64,000 nt of DNA from Synechococcus sp. AG-679-C18 (GCA_003210755.1 QCUL01000002.1:62001-126000); one strand, 5' to 3'; counted from the stretch's first letter, positions 8,625 through 19,788 are shown. The notes: generated by a model not told the origin, from the sequence alone. Program-made: numbers and translations.

Positions 8625-9650
8625 TCACTTCCAACCCTTGGCTACAACCTCAGCCAAATCGACGACACGCTGGCTGTAGCCCCACTCATTGTCGTACCAA
8701 GCCAAGATTTTTACCGCTTTGTCGCCCATGGCATAGGTGAGATCAGCGTCAAAGATGGTTGATTCATTTGTACCGGCGTAGTCAGTTGAAACGAGAGGTA
8801 AATCGCTGTACTTGATGATTCCCTTCATGCCGTTATCAGCAGCGCTCTTCATCACAGCTTTGACGTCCTCAACGCTCGGACCCTTGGTCGTTCCGAAGGT
8901 CAGGTCAACGGCCGAGACATTTGGGGTTGGAACGCGCATCGCAAAACCTGTGAGCTTGCCCTTAACTTCCGGATACACCAATGCAACAGCCTTGGCTGCA
9001 CCGGTAGTAGTAGGCACCATATTCAGTGCTGCGGCACGGGCACGACGCAAGTCGCGGTGGCTGTTATCAAGAATTCTCTGGTCACCGGTGTAGCTATGAA
9101 TGGTGGTCATCAATCCCCATTCCATTCCAAAATTCTGGTCCAAAACTTTCACAATTGGAGCCAGACAGTTGGTGGTGCAACTGGCATTGCTGAGGATGTC
9201 CCAATCTTCATGCCGGTATTGGTCGTCATTCACTCCAACAACAAACGTTCCGACTCCCGCGCCCTTACCGGGAGCAGTGAGAATCACTTTTTTTGCACCA
9301 GCCTGAATATGCATGCTGGCTTTTTCATCGGTGTTGAATACACCTGTGGATTCGATCACTAGATCAACGCCCCAATCTTTCCAAGGGCAGTTGAGAGGAT
9401 TGCGATCAGCAAAAAACTTGATTTCTTTGCCGTTAATGAACATCGATTCATCAGTGGTCTTGATGTCCACCGAGGGATCTAGCCGACCCAAAATGGAGTC
9501 GTAAGTCAGCAGGTGTGCGCTCGTTTTGGGATCGGATGTGGAGTTCATCCCCACAATTTCAAGACCAGTTTCAGCTCCGCGGCTGATCCAACCTCGCAGC
9601 ACATTGCGACCAATTCGGCCGAATCCATTGATGGCAACGCGCAGGGTCAT
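8625..9650 (-). CDS. gap2: Glyceraldehyde-3-phosphate dehydrogenase (plant-type Gap2)
   Basis: A 341-residue GAPDH. It has the dinucleotide fold [15 protein letters not shown], the catalytic SNASCTTNC (Cys near residue 158), the S-loop with [24 protein letters not shown] and the C-terminal [11 protein letters not shown]. The insertion and spacing ([21 protein letters not shown]) match the photosynthetic NADP-accepting Gap2 of cyanobacteria and chloroplast GapA/B, which works in the Calvin cycle, rather than glycolytic Gap1; the assignment to Gap2 is by overall resemblance. It is transcribed alone and ends at a strong terminator. Confidence 0.93.
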   Translation of the reverse strand: MTLRVAINGFGRIGRNVLRGWISRGAETGLEIVGMNSTSDPKTSAHLLTYDSILGRLDPSVDIKTTDESMFINGKEIKFFADRNPLNCPWKDWGVDLVIESTGVFNTDEKASMHIQAGAKKVILTAPGKGAGVGTFVVGVNDDQYRHEDWDILSNASCTTNCLAPIVKVLDQNFGMEWGLMTTIHSYTGDQRILDNSHRDLRRARAAALNMVPTTTGAAKAVALVYPEVKGKLTGFAMRVPTPNVSAVDLTFGTTKGPSVEDVKAVMKSAADNGMKGIIKYSDLPLVSTDYAGTNESTIFDADLTYAMGDKAVKILAWYDNEWGYSQRVVDLAEVVAKGWK

Positions 9651-9694
9651 GGCAGGAGTTTGGCGGTCTAACCGCGTAGGGGTTTTGGGCGCCG

Positions 9695-9720
9695 ATCATA
9701 CAGAAATTATCTGGAATTTC
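9695..9720 (-). promoter_or_regulatory. Possible gap2 promoter -10 with adjacent inverted repeat
   Basis: On the minus strand TATGAT (9695-9700) lies about 45 bases upstream of the gap2 ATG and fits a -10 hexamer. Just upstream of it is an interrupted inverted repeat GAAATT-ATCTGG-AATTTC (9703-9720) that could be an operator. No convincing -35 hexamer is present. Low confidence. Confidence 0.3.
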
Positions 9721-9781
9721 CTGGCATTAACTTTTTGAAAATTGAAGGCAGGTCTCGACGAGTAGGTGACCACAGCAAAAA

Positions 9782-11266
9782 TTGACTTACCCTTGCTCAT
9801 CACGACGACGCGTCTTGGCCGATCTGCTCCACCCTCAGAAGCACATTCACTTCATTGGGATAGGGGGAATCGGAATGTCTGCTCTTGGCCTAATCTTGGC
9901 GGAGCGCGGCCACTCAGTGAGCGGCTCAGACCGCAAACTCACACCTGCCATGCAGGCTTTAGGAAACAAAACGCTCATTTTGTTTGTGAGCCAGGAAGCC
10001 AATAATTTTGCCGAACTTGGGTCTCGCGGAATCGATGCTCCCCTTGTGGTGGTCAGCACAGCCATTCCTGACACCAATCCAGAGCTGATCGAAGCGCAAA
10101 GATTAAATTTAACGATTTGGCATCGTTCCGACCTCTTGGCCTGGTTAATCGAACACCAACCTGCAATCGCTGTTGCAGGTAGCCACGGAAAAACCACTAC
10201 AAGCACGGTTCTTACAACTCTTTTGGCCACTGTCGGCGAAGATCCCACAGCTGTGATCGGAGGTGTCGTTCCTTGTTACGGAAGTAATGGCCACACCGGC
10301 AAAGGGCGACTGCTGGTTGCAGAGGCTGACGAATCTGATGGATCACTCGTGAAATTTAGGGCGAGCCTGGGGGTTATCACCAATCTCGAACTTGATCACA
10401 CAGATCACTACCGCAATCTCGAAGACTTGATCGAGACGATGAAGAACTTTGGACATGGCTGCAAACGTTTACTGATCAATCACGACGATCCCATTCTCAA
10501 AAAACACTTTCAGGCCGATGCCTGTTGGTCTGTCTGCCACTCCGAGAAAGTGGATTACGCCGCTCTGCCAGTTCACATCGAGGGTGATTGCACCATCGCC
10601 GACTTCTACGAGCAGGGGCAGCGGGTTGGTCAAATCACGCTTCCCCTCCCTGGCCTACACAACCTCAGCAACGTCGTGGCCGCCCTAGCAGCTTGCCGAA
10701 TGGAAGGTGTTCCATTGAATTCACTTCTTTCCGCAGTGGCTGAACTGCGTTCACCAGGGCGTCGCTTTGACTTTCGAGGGGAGTGGCAAGGCCGTCAAGT
10801 GGTTGATGACTACGCCCATCATCCCAGCGAAGTGAAAGCCACTCTGACCATGGCACAGTTGATGGTGAAGAGCGGACGCAGCCCTTTACCTTGCAAACCA
10901 CAGCGTCTACTTGCTGTTTTTCAACCTCACCGCTACAGCCGCACGCAAGAATTTCTCAACGCCTTTGCCCAAGCACTCATCTCTGCTGATGCCCTCGTTT
11001 TGGCACCGATTTTCGCAGCAGGTGAACCTCCAATCAAAGGGATCTGTAGTGAATTGCTTGCTCGCACCATTCGACTAATTGATCCCTATCAGCCCTTGTA
11101 TGTGGCTAGCAGCATGGATGAGCTCACGAGTCTGGTAAAAAATCACAGCCAACCTGGTGATTTAATTTTGGCCATGGGTGCCGGTGATGTGAATAGTCTT
11201 TGGGAGCGCTTGTCTAAGAAAGGAATCGAAGGAGAAGCGTCATGTTCCTCGGCGATAGCAGCCTGA
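9782..11266 (+). CDS. murC: UDP-N-acetylmuramate--L-alanine ligase
   Basis: MurC adds L-alanine to UDP-MurNAc in cytosolic peptidoglycan precursor synthesis. The 494-residue protein has [15 protein letters not shown] near residue 22, the ATP loop AGSHGKTTT (132-140), a central [11 protein letters not shown] and the C-terminal [15 protein letters not shown] and FQPHRYSRT segments. No ATG lies near the expected start; I take TTG at 9782, with a TTG at 9815 as an alternative. murB follows with a 25-base overlap, so the two are cotranscribed and likely coupled. Confidence 0.93.
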   Translation: MTYPCSSRRRVLADLLHPQKHIHFIGIGGIGMSALGLILAERGHSVSGSDRKLTPAMQALGNKTLILFVSQEANNFAELGSRGIDAPLVVVSTAIPDTNPELIEAQRLNLTIWHRSDLLAWLIEHQPAIAVAGSHGKTTTSTVLTTLLATVGEDPTAVIGGVVPCYGSNGHTGKGRLLVAEADESDGSLVKFRASLGVITNLELDHTDHYRNLEDLIETMKNFGHGCKRLLINHDDPILKKHFQADACWSVCHSEKVDYAALPVHIEGDCTIADFYEQGQRVGQITLPLPGLHNLSNVVAALAACRMEGVPLNSLLSAVAELRSPGRRFDFRGEWQGRQVVDDYAHHPSEVKATLTMAQLMVKSGRSPLPCKPQRLLAVFQPHRYSRTQEFLNAFAQALISADALVLAPIFAAGEPPIKGICSELLARTIRLIDPYQPLYVASSMDELTSLVKNHSQPGDLILAMGAGDVNSLWERLSKKGIEGEASCSSAIAA

Positions 11267-12180
11267 AAGCTCTTCTCGAGTCTGGGATCCTGCAGCAGCA
11301 CGTTTCCCTTGCGAGCTACACCACTTGGCGTGTGGGCGGTCCGGCTCAGTGGTTGGCAGAACCCAATGATTCCTCACAATTTCTCTCCCTTCTCCAATGG
11401 GCCAAACAAGAGGGCCTGACCACCCGAGTCATAGGAGCTGGATCCAATCTCTTGATCGCTGATGCTGGCCTCCCTGGGCTCACCCTCTGCATGCGCCGTC
11501 TCCAAGGCAGCGAATTGGATGCCGAATCAGGGCTCGTGAAGGCTTGGGCAGGAGAACCACTTCCAACTCTCTCCAGACGAGCAGCCAGGCTTGGATTGCA
11601 TGGGCTTGAGTGGGCCGTTGGCATCCCTGGAACCGTAGGTGGGGCAGCTGTGATGAACGCTGGAGCCCAGGGCGGCTCCACAGCCGAGTGCTTAGCCTCC
11701 GTCGAGGTAATCGATCTGTTGGATCCCGACACTTTGAAGACCACAACGACGCTAAATAATGCCGATCTGTCATACGACTACCGACAGAGCGATCTGCAGA
11801 GCAGCAAACAATTGGTCATTGCAGCAAATTTTCAACTAGAAGCTGGCCATGACGCCAAGGATTTGAAGCGGACAACGAGTGGAAATCTCAGTCACCGAAC
11901 AACTACGCAGCCATATCAATGGCCAAGCTGCGGAAGCGTGTTCCGCAATCCAGAACCTGAAAAAGCTGGTCGACTCATCGAAGACTTAGGACTAAAAGGA
12001 CGACGAATCGGTGGCGCCGAAATTTCACCAGTGCATGCAAACTTCATTGTCAACGTTGGCGGTGCGACAGCGGATGACATCCGTAATTTGATCGATTTAG
12101 TTCAGAACGAAGTGGATCGGGTGCATGGAATCTCATTGCACACTGAAGTCAAACGCTTGGGCTTCCAAGCGACCGATTAG
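11242..12180 (+). CDS. murB: UDP-N-acetylenolpyruvoylglucosamine reductase
   Basis: MurB is the FAD enzyme that reduces UDP-GlcNAc-enolpyruvate to UDP-MurNAc with NADPH. The 312-residue protein shows FAD-binding segments [10 protein letters not shown] and [20 protein letters not shown] and the C-terminal SCGSVFRNP with the proton-donor serine, followed by [13 protein letters not shown] and HANFIVN; this is the shorter type II form. The ATG at 11242 has AGGAG upstream and overlaps the end of murC by 25 bases. Confidence 0.95.
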   Translation: MFLGDSSLKALLESGILQQHVSLASYTTWRVGGPAQWLAEPNDSSQFLSLLQWAKQEGLTTRVIGAGSNLLIADAGLPGLTLCMRRLQGSELDAESGLVKAWAGEPLPTLSRRAARLGLHGLEWAVGIPGTVGGAAVMNAGAQGGSTAECLASVEVIDLLDPDTLKTTTTLNNADLSYDYRQSDLQSSKQLVIAANFQLEAGHDAKDLKRTTSGNLSHRTTTQPYQWPSCGSVFRNPEPEKAGRLIEDLGLKGRRIGGAEISPVHANFIVNVGGATADDIRNLIDLVQNEVDRVHGISLHTEVKRLGFQATD

Positions 12181-12204
12181 CCTTGCCATCACTTCATTGG
12201 CGTC

Positions 12205-12546
12205 ATGGCAGGGTTTGGACTTCCCAATTTTGGACAGCTCACTGAGGCTTTCCGAAAAGCTCAGCAAATCCAGCAAGACGCCCAAAAACTCCAAGAGGAA
12301 CTAGATGCCATGGAGATCGAGGGCAACAGCGAAGATGGCCGAGCCAGCATTTGGTTATCTGGTAATCAACAACCTCTCAGGGTGCGACTTGATTCATCTC
12401 TGATTAGTGAAGGACAGGAGGCAACAGAAGCTGCCACATTCGCTGCCTTGCAATCGGCTTATGAACGTTCAACCACAACCATGAAAGAAAGGATGGAAGA
12501 ACTCACCGGCGGCCTGAATCTGAACCTCCCCGGAATGGGCGGCTAA
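12205..12546 (+). CDS. YbaB/EbfC family nucleoid-associated protein
   Basis: A 113-residue member of the YbaB/EbfC family of small dimeric DNA-binding proteins. It has the helical start ([21 protein letters not shown]), the central beta strand region with [16 protein letters not shown] and the C-terminal helix followed by a Gly/Leu-rich tail ([12 protein letters not shown]). It lies 24 bases after murB on the same strand, probably in the same operon. The 3' end overlaps convergent rsgA by 44 bases. Confidence 0.9.
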   Translation: MAGFGLPNFGQLTEAFRKAQQIQQDAQKLQEELDAMEIEGNSEDGRASIWLSGNQQPLRVRLDSSLISEGQEATEAATFAALQSAYERSTTTMKERMEELTGGLNLNLPGMGG

Positions 12547-13429
12547 GGCCGAGTAGTTCCTCCACGGCTCGTCTGTAGATCGGGTACCTTTCCCAGTCAC
12601 GTCTCACTCCGCATCCAGGCTCATCGCGGTGCAAACAATCCCTAAAGCGGCAGGGATGTTGGTCGAGCTGAGAACGCAATTCTGGAAACAAGATCTCGAG
12701 ATTTCGAGGGTCATCAGGCAACTCTGGGCGATTAAAACCTGGCGTATCAGCAACGCGTGCATCACCTTCTAACCGATGCAACTCCACATGTCGGGTGGTG
12801 TGACGTCCGCGCTGCAGTCGCCCTGAAACAACACCCACCCGCAAGTCAAGCCCTGGCACCAAGGCATTCAGCAGTGAGCTTTTACCAACTCCAGAAGGCC
12901 CGCAAAGCACAGAAAGAGAAGAGTTAGCGAGACTGTGTCTCAGCGGAGAGAGACCTAGGCCACTAATCGACGACACCAATAAAGGTGGATACCCCCAGGC
13001 CTCAAGGCGTTTGCACAAACGTTCCAACGCCTCCGGCTCCATGAGATCGGTCTTGGTCAGTACTAAGTGCACTGCCAGAGACGTTCGTTCTGCTGTCAGC
13101 AAAAAACGACTGGCCTGGTCAGGGTCAAAGGCCGGCTGATCCACCGCCAATGCCACCACAATCGTGCTGGCATTGGCCACAGGGGGACGCTTCAAAAAAC
13201 TTTGACGAGGTTCCACATCTGCCACCACAGCACGGGCATTGCTGACATCGATCGCTTCCACCCACACTCGATCACCCACAAAAACTGCCTCACCGCGATG
13301 GTTCAATCGAGTTCGACGAGTGCACAACAGCCTTTTAGGCATCACCTCCTGAACTTCATCCAGCTCCACCTCCAGATAATTGGCCTGGAGCGCAACAACC
13401 ATGCCGGACTGAGCCGACTGCCTAACCAC
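12503..13429 (-). CDS. rsgA: Ribosome small-subunit GTPase RsgA
   Basis: RsgA (EngC/YjeQ) is a circularly permuted GTPase that checks late 30S ribosome maturation. In this 308-residue protein an OB-fold region (about 1-75) is followed by G4 TKTD (125-128), then G1 [10 protein letters not shown] (176-185) and G3 DTPGFN, the permuted order typical of the family; the C-terminal zinc finger has [16 protein letters not shown]. The GTG start at 13429 overlaps the stop of the tusA-like gene by 8 bases, so it is the last gene of grpE-dnaJ-tusA-rsgA. Confidence 0.94.
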   Translation of the reverse strand: MVRQSAQSGMVVALQANYLEVELDEVQEVMPKRLLCTRRTRLNHRGEAVFVGDRVWVEAIDVSNARAVVADVEPRQSFLKRPPVANASTIVVALAVDQPAFDPDQASRFLLTAERTSLAVHLVLTKTDLMEPEALERLCKRLEAWGYPPLLVSSISGLGLSPLRHSLANSSLSVLCGPSGVGKSSLLNALVPGLDLRVGVVSGRLQRGRHTTRHVELHRLEGDARVADTPGFNRPELPDDPRNLEILFPELRSQLDQHPCRFRDCLHRDEPGCGVRRDWERYPIYRRAVEELLGLSRPFRGGSDSGRR

Positions 13430-13664
13430 CGCCGCAAATCACCTGAAGACGGACCCAGTCCTCGGTTTGTCGAACCAGCTCCACACGATGGCCATCCCGA
13501 GTCAACCCCGGCACCACCATCTCCTCAGGTTCTCCACGATCCAGATCAACCTCTAAGCACTGGGAGGGGTTCATCGTCTCTAATGCCAGGCGACATCGGA
13601 TGAAATTAGTTGGGCAAGGCGTGCCCCTTAAATCCAGATATTGTTCAGGAAGGGCATCACTCAT
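13422..13664 (-). CDS. TusA/SirA-family sulfur-carrier-like protein
   Basis: An 80-residue protein with the fold and motif region of TusA: LDLRGTPCPTNFIRCRLAL near residues 11-30. TusA proteins pass persulfide sulfur through the cysteine of a CPxP motif; here the motif is CPTN, with the second proline replaced by asparagine and the cysteine kept. It lies 3 bases after dnaJ and overlaps rsgA. A role in sulfur relay (tRNA thiolation or cofactor synthesis) is inferred from the family and not shown by context. Confidence 0.82.
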   Translation of the reverse strand: MSDALPEQYLDLRGTPCPTNFIRCRLALETMNPSQCLEVDLDRGEPEEMVVPGLTRDGHRVELVRQTEDWVRLQVICGGG

Positions 13665-13667
13665 TCG

Positions 13668-14801
13668 TCAACTTTGACCAAAAAAGCGTGCAAACAGTCC
13701 ACTTTTGTGATGATGGTGCTGCTCGCCTCGAGCTGAATGATGTCCAGCTAATTCTTCCAGAAGATCGCGTTCCTGATTGTTGAGACGCGAAGGCAATGTC
13801 ACCGTGACGGCGATGCGCTGGTGACCCCGAGCCACTGGATTTCCCAATTTCGGGATGCCCTTGTTCTCAAGCGTTAAAACAGAATTTGGTTGAGTTCCGG
13901 CTGGAATTTCCAAAGATTCAGGTCCGTCCACTGTTTCCACTTCAATGGTGTCACCGAGGATCGCCTGGAGGTAGCTCACTTTCACCTCAGAAAGCACAGT
14001 GAGGCCATCGCGCCTCAGGCTTGGGTGAGACTTAACCGTAAGGAAAACGTACAAATCACCTGCTGGACCACCGCGCAGGCCGGCATTGCCTTCGTTAGCA
14101 ACCCGCAAACGCGTCCCCGTATCGACACCAGCCGGAATATTGATCCGCAATTTTTTACGGACTTGCGTCACCCCTTGTCCACCGCAGGAACTACAGGGAT
14201 CAGCAATGACCTGGCCGGTGCCATTACAACTGGGACATTCAGCCACCTGCGTGAAATTTCCGAAGGGTGTGCGAGTCGCACGACGCACCTGACCGACTCC
14301 GCCACAAGTCGTACAGGTAGTGGGACCACTTCCAGATTTGGCGCCACTGCCACCACAAGTGGTGCATGTTTCTAGGTGAGGGATACGAATTTCACGCTCC
14401 TGGCCAAAAACGGCTTGCTCGAAATCAATCGTGAGGTCATAACGAAGGTCATCCCCTTGTTGAGGACCGCGCCTTCGCTGACGGCCTGCCCCACCTCCAG
14501 CGGCACCACCAAAACCACTGAAAAAGGTTTCAAATAAGTCTGCGAAACCACCCATATCGCCCATGTCGGGCATGCCGCCTCCGCCACCTAATCCGGCTTC
14601 ACCGAACTGGTCATATCTCCCGCGGGTCTGGGGATCACTGAGCACCTCATAGGCACGACCGATCTCCTTGAAACGATCTTCTGCGCCTGCTTCTTTATTG
14701 ATGTCAGGGTGATATTGACGAGCTAAGCGCCTGTACGCGCGCTTCAGAGTGTCGGCATCTGCATCCCTGCTGACGCCGAGGAGGTCGTAGTAATCGGCCA
14801 T
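13668..14801 (-). CDS. dnaJ: Chaperone protein DnaJ (type I Hsp40)
   Basis: A full-length Hsp40 co-chaperone of 377 residues. The J domain (about 1-70) has the HPD motif (YHPDINK), followed by a Gly/Phe-rich region ([19 protein letters not shown]), four CxxCxGxG zinc repeats ([36 protein letters not shown]) and the substrate-binding C-terminal domain. I use the ATG at 14801; a TTG one codon earlier is possible. Lies 42 bases after grpE on the same strand. DnaK is 46 kb away in this window. Confidence 0.96.
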   Translation of the reverse strand: MADYYDLLGVSRDADADTLKRAYRRLARQYHPDINKEAGAEDRFKEIGRAYEVLSDPQTRGRYDQFGEAGLGGGGGMPDMGDMGGFADLFETFFSGFGGAAGGGAGRQRRRGPQQGDDLRYDLTIDFEQAVFGQEREIRIPHLETCTTCGGSGAKSGSGPTTCTTCGGVGQVRRATRTPFGNFTQVAECPSCNGTGQVIADPCSSCGGQGVTQVRKKLRINIPAGVDTGTRLRVANEGNAGLRGGPAGDLYVFLTVKSHPSLRRDGLTVLSEVKVSYLQAILGDTIEVETVDGPESLEIPAGTQPNSVLTLENKGIPKLGNPVARGHQRIAVTVTLPSRLNNQERDLLEELAGHHSARGEQHHHHKSGLFARFFGQS

Positions 14802-14843
14802 CAACTTGTCATCCCGCTGCGCACACTAAGAAAAAGTTTTCGA

Positions 14844-15569
14844 TCACTCGCTCGCCTCTGAGGCAACAGTGGGGTCATCGTTTGGAATTGCTGCATCAAT
14901 GGCGTCCTCAGATCTGTGAGGAGCTTCATCTGACTGCTGCGGACCAGGTCCCATCGACACCTTGACCAAAGCGTGGCGCAAAACTTTGCCGCTTAGGTGA
15001 TAACCGCGCTGCAACTCTTCAACCACAACGTCTTCCACGTACTCGTCGCTCGGTTCCCTCAAGACAGCTTCATGAAGGCTGGGGTCGAACTCTTGACCAA
15101 CAACGCGCATCGGGGCCACGCCCAGTTGCTTAAGAACGTCAACGAGCTGTTTGTAGAGACCTTGATAGCTGCGATGCAGCGACTGAGCTTCTTCGCCCTG
15201 CGGATCCAGCTGTTGGCGAGCACGTTCAAAATTATCAACCACCGGAAGGATCTCGGTGAGGGTGCTGCAAGTGATCTGCAACTTCAAATCGTCTTGATCC
15301 CGACTCTGACGTTTGCGGAAATTGTCGAAATCCGCAGCAATCCGCACGTATTGGCCTCGCAGGGTTTCGTGCTCGTCGCGAAGTGTGCCGTGCTCACGTT
15401 CAAGCTGCTCCAGACGCGCCTCATTGGTCTGAGGTGAAGACACCGATTCAGCTCCTTGATCAGGAGCTGTTGTCGCTGGCTCATCATCCACAGAGGTTGT
15501 GAGGTCCTGCTGGGCTTCGGGTACATCCGATGCCGAATCGTTAGCCGGGATGGAAGCGTCGCCGCTCAT
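14844..15569 (-). CDS. grpE: Nucleotide exchange factor GrpE
   Basis: GrpE releases ADP from DnaK. I start at ATG 15569 ([11 protein letters not shown]), giving 241 residues; the frame is open 96 bases further but lacks family resemblance. The first 75 residues are acidic and disordered, followed by a long helix/coiled coil ([19 protein letters not shown]), the DFDNFRKRQ segment and the C-terminal beta domain with EQRGYHL-like [21 protein letters not shown]. First gene of the chaperone operon with dnaJ; divergent from pilB 79 bases away. Confidence 0.94.
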   Translation of the reverse strand: MSGDASIPANDSASDVPEAQQDLTTSVDDEPATTAPDQGAESVSSPQTNEARLEQLEREHGTLRDEHETLRGQYVRIAADFDNFRKRQSRDQDDLKLQITCSTLTEILPVVDNFERARQQLDPQGEEAQSLHRSYQGLYKQLVDVLKQLGVAPMRVVGQEFDPSLHEAVLREPSDEYVEDVVVEELQRGYHLSGKVLRHALVKVSMGPGPQQSDEAPHRSEDAIDAAIPNDDPTVASEASE

Positions 15570-15648
15570 GCTGACCAGATGCGAAGTCACGTCTATACAT
15601 GTTGATAGGTGATAAGGACTCACCACAAGCGGGGAAAGCCGAATCTGC

Positions 15649-17421
15649 ATGAGCGCCGACTCCACCCGAATGCCGCTACCACCTGCTCTACCGGCAAAGC
15701 TGATTTCAGCAGTAGAACTCGCCGCAGGGGAATCACTTCTTCAATCCGGCAAGGTGCTTGACCATGAGACTTGGCAGCAGCTGCAGGCGCTTCCAATCCA
15801 TGTCACCGAGGATGGCCTCACAGTGGCCATTGCAAGTAGCAGTGACCGAGACAATCGAGAATCGATCAAACAGGTTCTAAGAAGCCATGGCTACATCTGC
15901 AAACTCGTGCTGGCCAATGCGGCGGACCTTAAGCGGATTCTTGAAACAGGACTAGGCGAATTCGATTCAGAACCCAATCAACAATTAATTAGTGATACAG
16001 CAGAGTCACTACTAGAAGGATTTGATGTCGAAGGCATTTTCAATACCGATCCTGACGAAGCACAAATAAAGAATAATTCAACCTCTTCACTAAATAATAA
16101 TCTGTCAGGCAGTGATCAATCACCGATTGTCACCCTTGTGGATCGTATTTTAATAAAAGCATTAGAGATGAATGCCAGCGATATTCATGTAGAGCCTCAA
16201 CAATCTGGGCTGCAGATCAGACTTCGGAAGGATGGTGTCCTGACCAATTTGACACAACCTCTTCCTACTAAATTAATTCCTGCCATAACATCTCGGCTCA
16301 AGATTATGGCAGATCTTGATATCGCAGAACGAAGACAAGCTCAGGATGGACGTATTCGAAGGAACCATAACGGCCGAACCGTTGACTTTCGTGTCAACAG
16401 TCTGCCAAGTCGCTACGGAGAAAAGATTTGTTTGCGTTTACTCGACAGCCAATCCACTCAGCTGGGACTAGACAAACTCATTTCCAACCCCACCACACTC
16501 GATCTTGTTCGAACCCTTGGTTCAAAACCATTCGGCATGATTCTTGTGACCGGTCCAACAGGATCTGGAAAATCCACAACCCTCTATTCCTTGCTGGCGG
16601 AACGCAATGAACCCGGCATCAATATTTCAACCGTAGAAGACCCAATTGAATACACCTTGCCAGGAATTACTCAATGTCAAGTGAATCGAGATAAAGGATT
16701 CGACTTCAGCACTGCTCTTCGAGCCTTCATGCGCCAAGACCCAGATGTGCTCCTCGTGGGTGAGACCCGCGATCAGGAAACAGCAAAGACTGCCATCGAA
16801 GCTGCGTTAACAGGTCACCTGGTTTTGACCACCCTGCACTGCAACGATGCCCCAAGCGCCATCGCCAGACTTGACGAAATGGGCGTGGAGCCCTTCATGG
16901 TGAGCGCTTCCTTGCTCGGCATCGTCTCCCAACGTTTACTCAGAAGAGTTTGTGGCGATTGCCGTATTCCTTATCACCCTGATGCTCACGAATTGGGACG
17001 ATTTGGGCTCATCACTAGCAACGAAGGTGACGTCACCTTCTTCAAAGCGAAGCATCATGAAGGACCTGGACCACCATGCCCCAGCTGTCAGGGCACTGGT
17101 TACAAAGGACGAATTGGTGTATACGAAGTGCTGCGTATGAATGAAGCGTTGGCCGCAGCTGTTGCAAAGGGTGCAACAACCGATCTAGTACGCCAACTGG
17201 CTTTAGAAGCTGGAATGAAAACTTTGCTTGGCTACAGCCTCGATCTCGTTCGAGAAGGCCACACCACTCTTGAAGAGGTCGACCGCATGGTGCTGACGGA
17301 TGCTGGCCTGGAGTCGGAACAACGAGCTAGAGCCCTTAGCTCCGTTACCTGCCGTGGATGTGGTGGCGGCCTGCAGGAAGGTTGGCTGGAATGCCTCTAT
17401 TGCTTGACGCCTCGCCAGTGA
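15649..17421 (+). CDS. pilB: Type IV pilus extension ATPase PilB (GspE family)
   Basis: A 590-residue secretion/pilus motor ATPase. It has an N-terminal MshEN/GspE-N region (about 15-130), the Walker [11 protein letters not shown] (302-311), Asp-box STVEDPIEY, Walker [11 protein letters not shown] and [12 protein letters not shown] zinc-binding CGDC / CPSC pair lies near residues 437-480 as in PilB. After the normal C-terminus there is a second small Cys cluster (CRGCGG and CLYC in the last 25 residues), unusual for the family as I know it. PilB drives pilus assembly at the inner membrane. First of pilB-pilT-pilC. Confidence 0.94.
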   Translation: MSADSTRMPLPPALPAKLISAVELAAGESLLQSGKVLDHETWQQLQALPIHVTEDGLTVAIASSSDRDNRESIKQVLRSHGYICKLVLANAADLKRILETGLGEFDSEPNQQLISDTAESLLEGFDVEGIFNTDPDEAQIKNNSTSSLNNNLSGSDQSPIVTLVDRILIKALEMNASDIHVEPQQSGLQIRLRKDGVLTNLTQPLPTKLIPAITSRLKIMADLDIAERRQAQDGRIRRNHNGRTVDFRVNSLPSRYGEKICLRLLDSQSTQLGLDKLISNPTTLDLVRTLGSKPFGMILVTGPTGSGKSTTLYSLLAERNEPGINISTVEDPIEYTLPGITQCQVNRDKGFDFSTALRAFMRQDPDVLLVGETRDQETAKTAIEAALTGHLVLTTLHCNDAPSAIARLDEMGVEPFMVSASLLGIVSQRLLRRVCGDCRIPYHPDAHELGRFGLITSNEGDVTFFKAKHHEGPGPPCPSCQGTGYKGRIGVYEVLRMNEALAAAVAKGATTDLVRQLALEAGMKTLLGYSLDLVREGHTTLEEVDRMVLTDAGLESEQRARALSSVTCRGCGGGLQEGWLECLYCLTPRQ

Positions 17422-17432
17422 AAGGTCCGAAC

Positions 17433-18506
17433 ATGGAACCAATGATCGAAGACCTGATGGAACAGCTAGTGAACGAGGGGGGAAGCGACCTCCACATTGC
17501 TAGCGGACAACCCCCTTACGGACGATTCAGTGGCGAATTGCGGCCGATGCAAGAGGAGCCACTCAGTGAAGAGAGCTGCAACCGTTTGATCTTTTCGATG
17601 CTGAACAACAGCCAGCGCAAAACTCTGGAGCAGACATGGGAGCTGGATTGTGCCTATGGATTGAAGGGCGTCGCCCGTTTCCGCGTCAATGTGTACCGGC
17701 AAAAAGGCAGCTATGCCGCATGCCTGCGAGCTCTTGGAAGCAAAATCCCAAGCGTTGGGCTTCTCAATTTGCCACCAGTAGTGGTGGAAACCAGTAAACG
17801 CCCTCGCGGACTTGTGCTGGTCACAGGTCCCACCGGCTCAGGTAAGACCACAACGCTGGCAGCGCTTCTAGATCACATCAACCACACGCGTGCCGAACAC
17901 ATCCTCACGATCGAGGATCCGATCGAATTCGTTTACAAAAGTGATCTCAGTTTGGTGCATCAACGCCAACTCAACGAAGACACACGCAGTTTCGCCAATG
18001 CTTTGCGTGCCGCCTTACGCGAAGACCCTGACGTGATTTTGGTAGGTGAAATGCGCGATCTAGAAACGATTCAGCTGGCGATCAGCGCTGCGGAAACTGG
18101 TCATCTGGTGTTTGGAACCCTGCACACAAGTTCTGCCGCCCAGACCGTTGACCGAATGGTGGATGTGTTTCCTCCAGGCCAACAAACTCAAATCCGCGTC
18201 CAACTTTCAGGAAGCCTGACTGCGGTGTTCTCGCAGACTCTCTGCCGACGCCAAAATCCTGCACCTGGGCAGTTTGGTCGCGTCATGGCTCAAGAAATCA
18301 TGATCAACACCCCAGCTATCGCCAATTTGATCCGGGAAGGCAAAACAGCTCAGCTCTATTCCCAAATTCAAACTGGGGGAGAACGTGGCATGCAAACTCT
18401 TGAAAGAGCCCTTGCCGATTTAGTCAACCAAGGTGAAATCAGCCTGGATGAAGCGAAAGGCAAAGCCAGCAAACCCGCTGAACTGGATCGTCTGATGAAT
18501 CACTGA
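17433..18506 (+). CDS. pilT: Type IV pilus retraction ATPase PilT
   Basis: A 357-residue hexameric ATPase powering pilus retraction. The start is ATG 17433 (MEPMIEDLMEQL), with AAAGG upstream and 11 bases after pilB. It shows GSDLHIASGQPP, Walker A GPTGSGKTTT, ILTIEDPIEFVY, the AIRAxLR-type segment NALRAALREDPDVILVGEMRD, and HLVFGTLHTSSAAQTVDR, all standard PilT motifs. Coupled with pilB and pilC, it would support twitching, adhesion or DNA uptake; no pilin or prepilin peptidase gene is in this window. Confidence 0.95.
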   Translation: MEPMIEDLMEQLVNEGGSDLHIASGQPPYGRFSGELRPMQEEPLSEESCNRLIFSMLNNSQRKTLEQTWELDCAYGLKGVARFRVNVYRQKGSYAACLRALGSKIPSVGLLNLPPVVVETSKRPRGLVLVTGPTGSGKTTTLAALLDHINHTRAEHILTIEDPIEFVYKSDLSLVHQRQLNEDTRSFANALRAALREDPDVILVGEMRDLETIQLAISAAETGHLVFGTLHTSSAAQTVDRMVDVFPPGQQTQIRVQLSGSLTAVFSQTLCRRQNPAPGQFGRVMAQEIMINTPAIANLIREGKTAQLYSQIQTGGERGMQTLERALADLVNQGEISLDEAKGKASKPAELDRLMNH

Positions 18507-18522
18507 ATCCTTTGCTCAACCC

Positions 18523-19788
18523 ATGGTTTCCTTCACCGCCACCTACACCTCAATCACGGGCCAACCGCGAACGGTAAAGATCAAGGCTAGTGATGCTTTG
18601 TCGGCTCGTCGTCTGCTAAGGCGCCGCGGAATTAAAGCCGATGATCTTCGTCAAGACAAAGGAAAAAACAAAGCGAAAGCAGCTCTCAACAGCGGGAGTA
18701 ACGCATCAGTGGGTTGGCTTTCGATGGATCTGGGAGAAGCTTTCCAGAAGCCACCCGGGGTGAAAGAGAAAGCCATTTGGGCCAGCAAACTTGCCGCACT
18801 CGTGGATGCAGGGGTGCCGATTGTGCGCAGCCTCGATCTCATGGCCACGCAGCAGAAACTGCCGATGTTTAAAAAAGCTCTCACCAGTGTGGGACTCGAG
18901 GTGAATCAGGGCACGGCGATGGCAGCAGCGATGCGCCAATGGCCCAAAGTATTTGACCAGCTCACCATCGCGATGGTGGAAGCAGGCGAAGCCGGTGGTG
19001 TTCTGGATGAATCCCTGAAACGCCTTGCCAAGCTTTTGGAAGACAACGCCAGACTCCAGAACCAGATCAAAGGTGCTCTGGGTTATCCAATAGCGGTGTT
19101 GGTGATCGCCATTCTTGTGTTTTTAGGAATGACGATCTTTTTGATTCCAACCTTCGCCGGCATTTTTGAAGATCTCGGTGCCGAATTACCCCTATTTACG
19201 CAGTTAATGGTGGATTTAAGTGCCTTACTTCGTTCTTCAGCCTCCCTCGTATTTGCAGGCATGTTGTTGGTCGCCGCTTGGATGATCGGCCGTTACTACA
19301 ACACTCACAATGGCCGCAGGGTGCTCGACAAGTTGATGCTCAAGCTTCCGTTATTTGGCGATCTCATCATGAAAACGGCCACTGCTCAGTTTTGTCGCAT
19401 CTTCAGTTCTCTGACACGCGCTGGGGTTCCGATTCTGATGTCTTTGGAAATCTCTAGTGAAACCGCAGGCAATTCAATCATCTCCGACGCGATTCTTGAA
19501 TCTCGCACCATGGTGCAAGAGGGAGTGTTGCTTAGCACTGCTCTTACACGTCAAAAGGTTTTACCTGATATGGCGCTCAGCATGCTTTCGATCGGAGAGG
19601 AAACCGGAGAAATGGACCGAATGCTGAGCAAAGTTGCTGATTTTTATGAGGACGAGGTCTCAGCATCAGTGAAGGCACTCACGTCGATGTTGGAGCCAGC
19701 CATGATTGTTGTTGTTGGAGGAATCGTGGGTTCGATCCTGCTAGCGATGTACTTACCAATGTTTACTGTGTTTGATCAGATTCAGTAA
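18523..19788 (+). CDS. pilC: Type IV pilus inner-membrane platform protein PilC
   Basis: A 421-residue GspF/PilC protein with two GspF domains (roughly residues 80-205 and 285-405) separated by membrane helices (YPIAVLVIAILVFLGMTIFLI; SASLVFAGMLLVAAWMIG) and a C-terminal helix (MIVVVGGIVGSILLAMYLPMF). The motifs VDAGVPIVRSLDLM and TRAGVPILMSLEISSE are the duplicated family signature. It links the motor ATPases to pilus assembly. Starts 17 bases after pilT; ends overlapping the convergent flavoprotein gene by 26 bases. Confidence 0.95.
   Translation: MVSFTATYTSITGQPRTVKIKASDALSARRLLRRRGIKADDLRQDKGKNKAKAALNSGSNASVGWLSMDLGEAFQKPPGVKEKAIWASKLAALVDAGVPIVRSLDLMATQQKLPMFKKALTSVGLEVNQGTAMAAAMRQWPKVFDQLTIAMVEAGEAGGVLDESLKRLAKLLEDNARLQNQIKGALGYPIAVLVIAILVFLGMTIFLIPTFAGIFEDLGAELPLFTQLMVDLSALLRSSASLVFAGMLLVAAWMIGRYYNTHNGRRVLDKLMLKLPLFGDLIMKTATAQFCRIFSSLTRAGVPILMSLEISSETAGNSIISDAILESRTMVQEGVLLSTALTRQKVLPDMALSMLSIGEETGEMDRMLSKVADFYEDEVSASVKALTSMLEPAMIVVVGGIVGSILLAMYLPMFTVFDQIQ

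Noticed and set aside
14997-15437. Open 146-residue plus-strand frame opposite grpE
   Set aside because: Antisense to a clear GrpE with coiled coil; no domain or ribosome binding site.
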